From Nemertoderma westbladi (Eukaryota > Xenacoelomorpha > Nemertodermatida > Nemertodermatidae), in the NCBI GenBank assembly GCA_032718475.1, contig JAUCBJ010001815.1, positions 1-26,868 of the forward strand: a stretch of 26,868 bases of DNA, read 5' to 3'. A program made the translations under genes and the position numbers. The first letter of the stretch is position 1. Every line of letters starts with the position of its first letter. Shown here one piece after another: positions 15,813-25,209 of this stretch. The notes under the pieces were generated by a model that saw only the letters and a program-made list of their open reading frames with translations, did not search any database and was not told the DNA's origin.

Positions 15813-17552
15813 ATGTCTGAGTCGAAGGTTCAACTTCCTTCCTCTGAGGTCTCCTCGAATATTGGCCAACCGCAACACAGCGGCCAGACATCCAAAGACA
15901 GCAGATGGAGCCTAGAGGACTTCGATATCGGAAAACCGCTGGGAAAAGGTAAATTTGGAAACGTATACTTAGCTAGAGAGAAGCGCCACAAATTCATAGT
16001 CGCGCTAAAAGTTATATTTAAAAGCCAGTTGGCCAAGTCCGGTGTTGAACATCAATTGAGACGGGAGATTGAAATCCAAGCGCATTTGCGACACGAAAAC
16101 ATTCTGAGGTTGTACGGATATTTCTACGACGAGAAACGTGTTTATTTAATCCTAGAATACGCGCCTAAAGGTGAGTTATATAAACACCTGAGTAGCCAAC
16201 CCTTGAAACGGTTGGATGAGGCTTACTCCGCCACTCTGCTGCTACAAGTAATTTCCGCTCTAAAATATTGCCACGATAATAAAGTTATCCATCGGGACAT
16301 AAAACCCGAGAATCTTCTCCTCGGGATCTACGGGGATATAAAGATAGCGGATTTCGGTTGGAGCGTCCACGCTCCGTCGTCCTCCCGTCGAACTCTCTGC
16401 GGAACGTTGGATTATCTTCCGCCCGAGATGATTGCCAACGAAGATCACGACGAGAAGGTGGATCTCTGGTGCATCGGGATCCTGTGCTTCGAGTTCATCG
16501 TCGGTAAACCCCCGTTCGAGGCGTCGGATTCGGACGGAACGTACAGTCGAATCCTCCGGGTGGATCTCCGCTTCCCGTCGTTCGTATCCGAAGGAGCCAA
16601 GGATCTCATCCGCGGGCTGCTAAGGCGGAGACCCAAAGATAGAATCACGTTGGAGGAAGCCGCCAGGCATCCGTGGATAGTGGCAAACGCGACCCCGATA
16701 GCGCAGATGAGAGAGCAAACACTCGCCAAGTCCCAACAAGAACAGCCAGCAACCAGGGTTCAACAACTGCAGGCTCCGCAGCCAGTGACCAATACGCAAC
16801 AGCAAACAGCCAAGGTTCAACAACCGCAGGCACCACAGCCAGTGAAAAATACGCAGCAGCCAACAGCCAAGGTGATCATGGCTCAACAGCCACATCAATC
16901 AGTGACCATGGCCCAACAGCCACATCAACCAGTAACCATGGCCCAACAGCCACATCAACCAGTGACCATGGCCCAACAGCCACATCAACCAGTGACCATG
17001 GCCCAACAGCCACATCAACCAGTGACCATGGCCAAACAGCCACATCAACCAGTGACCATGGCCAAACAGCCACATCAACCAGTGACCATGGCCCAACAGC
17101 CACATCAATCAGTGACCATGGCCCAACAGCCACATCAACCAGTGACCATGGCCCAACAGCCACATCAACCAGTGACCATGGCCCAACAGCCACATCAACC
17201 AGTGACCATGGCCCAACAGCCACATCAACCAGTGACCATGGCTAAACAGCCACATCAACCAGTGACCATGGCCAAACAGCCACATCAACCAGTGACCATG
17301 GCCCAACAGCGACATCAACCAGTGACCATGGCCCAACGGCCACATCAACCAGTGACCATGGCCCAACAGCCACATCAACCAGTGACCAAGTTCCATCAGT
17401 CGCATCAGCCAGCAGCTAGGGGTCAACAGCCACATCAACCCGTTACCATGGTCAAACAGCGACCAGTGGTCAGAGCTCAACAACCAATGGCCCGGGCCCA
17501 ACCACAACAATCCGTTTATAGGCCCCAACAAACATCTACAACGCAAAGGTGA
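15813..17552 (+). CDS. Aurora-type Ser/Thr protein kinase with repeat tail, intronless
   Basis: 579 aa. The kinase domain (about 32-291) follows the Aurora pattern closely: Gly loop GKGKFG (44-49), catalytic Lys66 in VALKVI, alpha-C Glu85 in [11 protein letters not shown] at 160-162, DFG at 180-182, activation-loop Thr194 in [16 protein letters not shown], then [13 protein letters not shown] and GKPPFEA, ending [15 protein letters not shown] carries the Gly that distinguishes human Aurora A from Aurora B at the TPX2 contact; starfish are reported to have one Aurora with both roles. All catalytic residues are present, so activity is plausible; the expected role is phosphorylating mitotic spindle and chromosome substrates. 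The short N-terminus (31 aa) lacks an obvious KEN box. Residues about 295-579 are Gln/Pro-rich and contain 17 [10 protein letters not shown]-type repeats, absent from ordinary Auroras, whose C-terminal tail is short. The start ATG is the first in frame, shortly before the domain. No intron interrupts the frame, which suggests a retrocopy-derived gene. Confidence 0.93.
   Translation: MSESKVQLPSSEVSSNIGQPQHSGQTSKDSRWSLEDFDIGKPLGKGKFGNVYLAREKRHKFIVALKVIFKSQLAKSGVEHQLRREIEIQAHLRHENILRLYGYFYDEKRVYLILEYAPKGELYKHLSSQPLKRLDEAYSATLLLQVISALKYCHDNKVIHRDIKPENLLLGIYGDIKIADFGWSVHAPSSSRRTLCGTLDYLPPEMIANEDHDEKVDLWCIGILCFEFIVGKPPFEASDSDGTYSRILRVDLRFPSFVSEGAKDLIRGLLRRRPKDRITLEEAARHPWIVANATPIAQMREQTLAKSQQEQPATRVQQLQAPQPVTNTQQQTAKVQQPQAPQPVKNTQQPTAKVIMAQQPHQSVTMAQQPHQPVTMAQQPHQPVTMAQQPHQPVTMAQQPHQPVTMAKQPHQPVTMAKQPHQPVTMAQQPHQSVTMAQQPHQPVTMAQQPHQPVTMAQQPHQPVTMAQQPHQPVTMAKQPHQPVTMAKQPHQPVTMAQQRHQPVTMAQRPHQPVTMAQQPHQPVTKFHQSHQPAARGQQPHQPVTMVKQRPVVRAQQPMARAQPQQSVYRPQQTSTTQR
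16878..17387 (+). repeat. 30-bp coding minisatellite, 17 units
   Basis: Each 30-bp unit encodes [10 protein letters not shown]. Units 1-7 (16878-17087) and 8-14 (17088-17297) show the same order: one HQS unit, four QQPHQP units, two MAKQ units. This is a duplicated 210-bp block. Units 15-17 and the following diverged copies ([20 protein letters not shown]) tail off. A 30-bp period keeps phase in every frame, so long open frames on other frames and on the minus strand are by-products. Confidence 0.97.
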
Positions 17553-17712
17553 CTTTGATATTCCAATTTATTTCATCGTTGATATTCTATACTAAACAGA
17601 TGCAGTTTAAAGGTACATCCTTCCTTTGCTACCAAATTAGTGGCGGGATAGGATTGGTCTGCCAGAGTTTAATTTCAATATTGTTTTTGTTTATTTCCCA
17701 TTTTCAAACATA

Positions 17713-17718
17713 AATAAA
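17713..17718 (+). terminator. Poly(A) signal for the Aurora-type gene
   Basis: AATAAA, 161 bp after the stop codon and the first canonical hexamer on this strand. Suitable but not proven. Confidence 0.5.
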
Positions 17719-17719
17719 C

Positions 17720-18640
17720 AAAAATACCAAAATATGGCCTATTTACTTTGCCCATTCGTATTGTAATATACTACTTTACTTACCCCACGTTTCACTTGGA
17801 ATATTTTATCTTAAATTAATCCTCAATTTACCCACTTTTTTTCAATGTCCCGACATTTTACCGGATACGTTAAAATTTAGATTTTCGCTTCCAATCCTTT
17901 TTTACAAGCTTTTGATAACATGCAGATCAGCTATCGAAATTCCCTCTTCTTATTTCTCAATAAAGTTCAGAGATCGATATTGGTACGAAACAAACCTGCG
18001 AACAAACGGCAAATAATAGCTGCGGTGCGACTATTGGTAATTTACCGAGTAACAAGTTTATCAAAAACTTATGTAGCAAAACTAACTCACACACTAAAAA
18101 GTCGGGGATTGAATGGGGAGACTGGCTGTCTAGAAAGTCGGGCGATCTAATTTAGATTTGCAGAAAATTTATGGGGGAGGGGGGGGGGGGGGGGGGAACC
18201 TGAATTAAAACACACGATGTAATAGATAATGTTTAGTTGATTTAATAGTAAGGGATTTAAATGATATGATATTTAAGTTAAACTCTGAATGTATACTGTA
18301 CAAGAAAACCCTGCCAACTAGTAATAGCAGGTGCTACCCACCTGACACATTGTTTTTTATCACTCAATGGAATACCATTGAGCCTGACTTCGACTTATGA
18401 CGTTTGGTAATTGATATATAATTTTGAATTTCTACTGTTTTAGCTAATGATTAATGTGTATTTTTTTTAATATCCATAATTTACTTTATTAAACCGTTCT
18501 GTATTTTTCTTCAGTAGGACTTAATAATAAATTTAATTACTATTAGAATAATTTAATTAATTAATATTATATATGCATATCAACGCAACCGTAACATACA
18601 TCCATACTGTACTAGTACAGGTACAACTCTAGTGCAATAC
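17720..18640. other. Intergenic, with an 18-G tract
   Basis: AT-rich. It contains 18 consecutive G at 18179-18196, preceded by GGGGGA. No credible gene was seen; the 76-codon frame at 17920 lacks any recognisable feature. Confidence 0.5.
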
Positions 18641-18645
18641 TTACT

Positions 18646-18667
18646 AATTAGAGCGCGCGCTCTAATT
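18646..18667. repeat. 22-bp perfect palindrome with CG core
   Basis: AATTAGAGCGC and its exact mirror, with the centre GCGCGCGC. Short and self-complementary; it could be a protein-binding site or chance. Confidence 0.9.
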
Positions 18668-18669
18668 TA

Positions 18670-19244
18670 TTGTGAATTTTAGACGACGGAATACGACCCG
18701 GTACTTACAGAACCGCAATATATCTAGGCCACATACACATTAATACTCGAAATCTACAGTATTAAATTATAATAAATACAATTTTAGTTGCCCGAAAGAT
18801 ATTATGACATCGACAACTATATCGATTTATTGTATCGTATACATCCCCTTGTTGTTGTTAGTATAAATTTAATTTTTAGGGATGTGTATTTGGTACATTG
18901 TGCTTATTTAGATCTTGCAGTGACAGATTACATTACCGGTACGTATCTACTTTGCTATAATCATATTGAACCAAACTATATCCATCTATGCAAATGTAAT
19001 TTTAGTAATGTTGTCATGTGTTTATTTATTTTTGTGTTGAATAGAGGATTTTAGTGTCTAAAAGGCCCGTCCATTTGTCATAGGACTTATATGATTTACA
19101 TTTATTAAAATTCGCGAAATTAAACTATTATGTAATCGATAGAAAGACATATTCAATTCACCGCCGCCGGCAAATATGGCCGACTTCATTGCGTACTACA
19201 ATTCCCTGGAGTATCATTTTACCTCAAAACTGTCAAAAGCCACC
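18670..19244. other. Intergenic, no supported gene
   Basis: An 88-codon frame at 18788 (MPERYYDIDNYIDLLYRIHP onward) is open but has a low-complexity AT-driven composition and no recognised motif. I see no other content. Confidence 0.4.
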
Positions 19245-19541
19245 GGTTTAGGCCCGTTTTCATATAGGCCAAGCCGGTTTAGGCCCGTTTTCATATAGGC
19301 CAAGCCGGTTTAGGCCCGTTTTCATATAGGCCAACCCGGTTTAGGCCCGTTTTCATATAGGCCAAGCCGGTTTAGGCCCGTTATCGTATAGGCCAACCCG
19401 GTTTAGGCCCGTTTTCATATAGGCCAAGCCGGTTTAGGCCCGTTATCGTATAGGCCAACCCGGTTTAGGCCCGTTTTCATATAGGCCAAGCCGGTTTAGG
19501 CCCGTTTTCATATAGGCCAAGCCGGTTTAGGCCCGTTTTCA
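19245..19541 (+). repeat. 31-bp satellite, 10 copies
   Basis: Head-to-tail units starting GGTTTAGGCCCGTTTTCATA and ending TAGGCCAAGCC. Two variants, TTTTCATAT...AAGCC and TTATCGTAT...AACCC, partly alternate, hinting at a 62-bp dimeric unit in the middle of the array. Each unit has two AGGCC words, tying it to the TAGGCC-rich character of the window. Confidence 0.95.
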
Positions 19542-19544
19542 TGC

Positions 19545-20220
19545 TCATTTTCATCCGATGCTCCAAAAAATCTGACCGTAACACTTTCAATTATCTTTCC
19601 TTAGCAACATGTATGTTACATAGAAACAAAGGTAACTATTGGCGAGATTTTTCCCAAATTTTGTGAAAAACAAACTTTAGCTTGAATGACTATCGATTGA
19701 CTGAACTATGTACTTCTACGTAGTTAACAATTTAGTTTCCATAGCAAAGGTAATACAGTATGTCTAATCATTTAATAAGTTTGATTTTTTGCTGACATTA
19801 TAAGAAGCTATTAACGCTAATTCTCGAACAAATCTCAGTCCAAAAATATTGACTCATTTTGTTATTAAATTATCGTGGTTTTTAAACTAAAACAAATAAA
19901 TAAATTACACCTAAATTCAATACAATAATCCCAATTGTATTGTATAAAATCCAATTCCCGCTATCATTAGTGTAAATTATTGAATTCCCTCGCAGCGGAA
20001 TAGAATAATTTTTTCTATCAGTCAGGTTACCTTAATATGTTGGGCAATTTTTTATATATTAAAAATTGTATGCGAGTTCTAGTTACCGAGACCGCAATTA
20101 ATGTGCGACACCAACTGGAAATCTGGTAGCCCATTTTTGTTACAGTGATAAATTAATATTATAGTATATATTATGATAAATATAAAAAATACAAAAATCG
20201 GACGTTCGAATTTAGCCAAC
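19545..20220. other. AT-rich intergenic sequence
   Basis: No gene, RNA or clear repeat was recognised. Confidence 0.4.
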
Positions 20221-20225
20221 CCCCA

Positions 20226-20237
20226 CCCCCCCCCCCC
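20226..20237 (+). repeat. Poly-C tract, 12 C
   Basis: Uninterrupted C run, the shortest of the poly-G/C tracts listed. Poly-G on the minus strand. Confidence 0.95.
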
Positions 20238-20379
20238 TGTCCGAAGATGTCCGGATTTCGAAGACCCCATCCTGACCGCGGACGGCCTTTATGGATGCCC
20301 CCTTATACAATTGATTAAATTATTCTGGAACATACCACTAATTTCTTTACAATTTCCAGCAATAAATATAATTAATGTT

Positions 20380-20900
20380 GACACTACAAATATTTTTTGG
20401 GATTCTATCCCGGCCCGTGTGAAGTATACCAAACTTGATGTTGCCTCTTCTCTCTTTTTACTTTTGTCACAATTTTTTCGCTAAACCACTCCACAAATTT
20501 TAACCGCTGATTTTCCACAAAAAAATGTAGAAAAAGTAGTCAAGTAATTGTTAACACTTTTCGCGATCAACAATTTATTTCCATCACTATAAGTGCAATT
20601 ATCAGGAATTTACCTTGACTCTGGAATATTTGTTTATTTTTTAATTGACCTGCGACCAAGATCTTATATTTCTGCTTATAAACCCATTTGTTTTTATCGT
20701 GTATTCAGTACTATAAGCTTCACTTTTTAAAAATATTTTGGTTACATATTTTATGCTTGAGAACTTAGTCCTCTTCTTTGTTTCATATTTGGGCACATGA
20801 TTATTATTTATATATTTTTTATAAATTGTCTTATTAATCCTGTCATTATTGTAACACTAAATACTATGGTGTGAATAAATAATGTTGTGTTGTTGCTAGG
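20380..20900 (+). pseudogene. Probable LINE 3' remnant
   Basis: The frame reading FFWDSIPARVKYTKLDVASS, then LFLLLSQFFR and a stop at about 20484, resembles the LWNxLPxxV...FxxxL end of CR1/L2-type LINE polyproteins, though weakly. It is followed by about 400 bp of AT-rich sequence ending ACTATGGTGTGAATAAATAA then TGTTGTGTTGTTG, which looks like a poly(A)-signal-bearing LINE 3' end. Only the tail is left. Confidence 0.4.
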
Positions 20901-20904
20901 CTTG

Positions 20905-21340
20905 CTACAGGTTACGTATTCGTACTGGTACGCGGTAGGTTACAGTAACATTGGCTTATTTACGAATTTGGCAGTATTGTTTGCCCCATTATCATTATTG
21001 AACTTAAATACAATTATTTAATAATGGCTTTGTTTTTTCATAAAGTTACCAATTTCCATTGGCCGGTTGGAGGTGGGTGGCGGTAGGTTACTAAATTCAC
21101 ATTCGGTTGCTATTATAATTGTAAACTTTTTATTTATTATGTGTTGTTTACAGCCTACAGCTGGTACTCCGCACCTACAGCACACACTCCGAAAACGCTT
21201 TGAGTCCAACCGACTAATTTCGCAAGCTTTTACTTGTAGATCTAAATAGCCCAAGGTGTTCTAGAACGCGTATATTTACTTATACTTGGGTATATTTACT
21301 ACACCATGTCCTGGAATATAGTATCGTTATTCAGGTACAC
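20905..21340. other. Intergenic, no supported gene
   Basis: Two overlapping short frames on opposite strands near 21018-21254 are open, but neither has a recognisable motif. Confidence 0.4.

Positions 21341-21341
<1 letters not shown>

Positions 21342-21373
<32 letters not shown>
21342..21373 (+). repeat. Poly-C tract, 32 C
   Basis: Longest homopolymer in the window: 32 uninterrupted C (poly-G on the minus strand). True length may differ because such runs are error-prone in sequencing. Confidence 0.95.
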
Positions 21374-21376
<3 letters not shown>

Positions 21377-21715
21377 TTTTCTACAAATCTTAATGAGATT
21401 GCATGAAATTTGAATCGGAGATAGTTTCACCTCCCTCCTCCTTGCTGGGTGAGCCAGAATTTTTATTTTTGTTTTCATTCTTTAGTTAGAAGCGTTTGAA
21501 AACGTGTCTCCGTCGATATTGCGCCAGTTACAGCACAGTTATTCGTTCAACCTTAGAGTTATTTGTTGGTATTTATGGAAAGCTGGTCGTGCAGGGATTC
21601 CAAATATATAAAAACATTTGAATTTGGTTGGGAAATAGCTGAGATATGGGCATTCCAAAGTTGCATGTATTTACTTCCGCTGCAGGCCATTTATTCTATT
21701 TAATAAATGCCACCA

Positions 21716-24165
21716 AAGTACCACCATCCCCGCCCCCTCCTACACTCCAACCTCTTGAACTGACCGCGGATCTGTTGCGTATTGTTTCTTCTAGTTCCGC
21801 CATCCCCGCCCCCCTCCTACACTCCAACGTCTTGAACTGACCGCGGATCTGTTGCGTATTGTTTCTCCTAGTACCACCATCCCCGCCCCCTCCTACACTC
21901 CAACCTCTTGAACTGATCGCGGATCTGTTACGTATTGTTTATCCTAGTACCACCATCCCCGCCCCCTCCTACACTCCAACCTCTTGAACTGATCGCGGAT
22001 CTGTTACGTATTGTTTCTCCTAGTACCACCATCCCCGCCCCCTCCTACACTCCAACCTCTTGAACTGATCGCGGATCTGTTACGTATTGTTTATCCTAGT
22101 ACCACCATCCCCGCCCCCTCCTACACTCCAACCTCTTGAACTGACCGCGGATCTGTTGCGTATTGTTTCTCCTAGTACCACCATCCCCGCCCCCTCCTAC
22201 ACTCCAACCTCTTGAACTGATCGCGGGATCTGTTACGTATTGTTTATCCTAGTACCACCATCCCCGCCCCCTCCTACACTCCAACCTCTTGAACTGATCG
22301 CGGGATCTGTTACGTATTGTTTATCCTAGTACCACCATCCCCGCCACCTCCTACACTCCAACCTCTTGAACTGTCCGCGGATCTGTTGCGTATTGTTTCT
22401 CCTAGTACCACCATCCCCGCCCCCTCCTACACTCCAACCTCTTGAACTGACCGCGGATCTGTTGCGTATTGTTCCTCTTGAACTGACCGCGGATCTGTTG
22501 CGTATTGTTTCTCCTAGTACCACCATCCCCGCCCCTTCCTACACCCCAACCTCTTGAACTGACCGAGGATCTGTTGCGTATTGTTTCTCCTAGTACCACC
22601 ATCCCCGCCCCCTCCTACACTCCAACCTCTTGAACTGACCGCGGATCTGTTGCGTATTGTTCCTCTTGAACTGACCGCGGATCTGTTGCATATTGTTTCT
22701 CCTAGTACCACCATCCCCGCCCCCTCCTACACTCCAACCTCTTGAACTGACCGAGGATCTGTTGCGTATTGTTTATCCTAGTACCACCATCCCCGCCCCC
22801 TCCTACACTCCAACCTCTTGAACTGACCGCGGATCTGTTGCGTATTGTTCCTCTTGAACTGACCGCGGATCTGTTGCGTATTGTTTATCCTAGTACCACC
22901 ATCCCCGCCCCTTCCTACACCCCAACCTCTTGAACTGACCGAGGATCTGTTGCGTATTGTTTATCCTAGTACCACCATCCCCGCCCCCTTCTACACTCCA
23001 ACCTCTTGAACTGATCGCGGATCTGTTACGTATTGTTTCTCCTAGTACCACCATCCCCGCCCCCTCCTACACTCCAACCTCTTGAACTGACCGCGGATCT
23101 GTTGCGTATTGTTCCTCTTGAACTGACCGCGGATCTGTTGCGTATTGTTTCTCCTAGTACCACCATCCCCGCCCCTTCCTACACCCCAACCTCTTGAACT
23201 GACCGAGGATCTGTTGCGTATTGTTTATCCTAGTACCACCATCCCCGCCCCCTTCTACACTCCAACCTCTTGAACTGATCGCGGATCTGTTACGTATTGT
23301 TTATCCTAGTACCACCATCCCCGCCCCCTCCTACACTCCAACCTCTTGAACTGACCGCGGATCTGTTGCGTATTGTTTCTACTAGTACCACCATCCCCGC
23401 CCCCTCCTACACTCCAACCTCTTGAACTGATCGCGGATCTGTTACGTATTGTTTATCCTAGTACCACCATCCCCGCCCCCTCCTACACTCCAACCTCTTG
23501 AACTGACCGCGGATCTGTTGCGTATTGTTTCTCCTAGTACCACCATCCCCGCCCCCTCCTACACTCCACCTCTTGAACTGACCGCGGATCTGTTGCGTAT
23601 TGTTTCTCCTAGTACCACCATCCCCGCCCCCTCCTACACTCCAACCTCTTGAACTGACCGCGGATCTGTTGCGTATTGTTTCTCCTACTACCACCATCCC
23701 CGCCCCCTCCTACACTCCAACCTCTTGAACTGACCGCGGATCTGTTGCGTATTGTTTCTCTTGAACTGACCGCGGATCTGTTGCGTATTGTTTCTCCTAG
23801 TACCACCATCCCCGCCCCCTCCTACACTCCAACCTCTTGAACTGACCGCGGATCTGTTGCGTATTGTTTCTCCTAGTACCACCATCCCCGCCCCCTCCTA
23901 CACTCCAACCTCTTGAACTGACCGCGGATCTGTTGCGTATTGTTTCTCCTAGTACCACCATCCCCGCCCCCTCCTACACTCCAACCTCTTGAACTGACCG
24001 CGGATCTGTTGCGTATTGTTTCTCTTGAACTGACCGCGGATCTGTTGCGTATTGTTTCTCCTAGTACCACCATCCCCGCCCCCTCCTACACTCCAACCTC
24101 TTGAACTGTCCGCGGATCTGTTGCGTATTGTTTCTCCTAGTACCACCATCCCCGCCCCCTCCCCT
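21716..24165. repeat. 76-bp satellite, 30 copies with nested higher-order units
   Basis: The unit runs CTCTTGAACTGACCGCGGAT, CTGTTGCGTATTGTTTCTCC, TAGTACCACCATCCCCGCCC, CCTCCTACACTCCAA. I count 30 TACCACCATCCCCG cores. Two families exist: GACCGCGG with TTGCGT, and GATCGCGG with TTACGT. Six units carry an extra 36-bp partial copy (at about 22472, 22659, 22848, 23112, 23757 and 24021), making 112-bp composites. Three units form a roughly 265-bp block that is duplicated (22781-23045 and 23046-23309). The array is CpG-rich against an AT-rich background. Open frames over it on both strands are repeat artefacts. Confidence 0.97.
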
Positions 24166-24169
24166 AGTT

Positions 24170-24928
24170 CCCACATTGTTATACATTTCGATATCAGAAA
24201 GCGAAACATTTCAATATTATAACATCGTTGCCAAATACATTTTACCTTACACACTTACAATATAATTATAATACTTTTAAATAATTAATAAATATCACAT
24301 AAATGGAGCTACATAAACATGGTAACTACTTTATATAAAATCAATTGGATACCAAAACCATTAAAAACCAAACCAATAAACAACATGTTAAATAAATATA
24401 AATGAATAATATGCACAAATGTACGTCTCCAGATTTTCTAAATTTCAGTAAGTCCCAGAAAAGGTTTCGTGATGACCCAATAAATATAGGCCGAAGTGTG
24501 TGCAGAAATAAAAAGCACAAAAAAGTTATTATTATGGATTACGTAGCAATATCGGGATTGCAGAAAAGGTCGTATCGTCATTGGATGTTTGAGATTTGAC
24601 GTCACACTGACCTGAATGTTTGTGTTTCATACGGACATTGAAATTTAACCATTCAAAAACACACAATATAAATGTAAATTTCAGATATTGTTTATATCAT
24701 TAGGAAACTGGGTATCTCTTAATATCTCGTCTCCAAATAAATTAGGTTGAGTAAAATTTGATTCCTTTTCATAAATAGTAATTATTCCACAAGATTACTT
24801 TTTAACGGATTTAACAATTAAAACCAAAGTTACAGGAATACATATTGGACTTATTTCTACAAAATACGTAGAAGCAAGGGGAAAAATGGACCCTCAGCCA
24901 ATTCTACTAGGATTACTGTTTATCGGAG
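24170..24928. other. AT-rich intergenic sequence
   Basis: No supported gene. A 65-codon frame at 24402 has no recognisable motif. Confidence 0.4.
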
Positions 24929-24931
24929 GGA

Positions 24932-24949
24932 GGGGGGGGGGGGGGGGGG
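24932..24949 (+). repeat. Poly-G tract, 18 G
   Basis: Uninterrupted 18-G run after GGAGGGA, about 260 bp beyond the 3' end of the GOPC-like frame. Confidence 0.95.
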
Positions 24950-25209
24950 TATGTTTTCGGTTAAAAATCAATTTTATGGAATAAAATAGCTTTTTTCCTC
25001 TAACGACCCTTTGTTGAACCAGGGGGTCACAGCTGGTAAAAACATTTACTTTCTAGGAAATATATAGTTAATTTTACTTAAATTAAATATCATGAGAATG
25101 CCTGTTTCCACCATCCCAAATACCAAAGGAAATCCATTTAAAATGTAACTTGTGATGTTGTCTGTCTGTCGGCTGACCAGAATGTTTAGTAAATAAAACA
25201 CCGCAAACA

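Noticed and set aside
16876-17546. Minus-strand and alternative-frame ORFs over the kinase tail
   Set aside because: Products of a stop-free 30-bp repeat; the kinase frame explains the sequence.
18788-19054. Plus-strand 88-codon frame, Tyr/Ile/Leu rich
   Set aside because: AT-driven composition, no motif, no splice or poly(A) context that would support a gene.
19245-19541. GGTTTAGG words suggesting telomere repeats
   Set aside because: The unit is 31 bp with no pure TTAGGG or related hexamer array; not telomeric.
21716-24165. Many 60-100-codon frames on both strands rich in Pro or Gly/Arg
   Set aside because: They come from the 76-bp satellite, whose length is not a multiple of three, so frames shift every unit. 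No start context or conserved protein.
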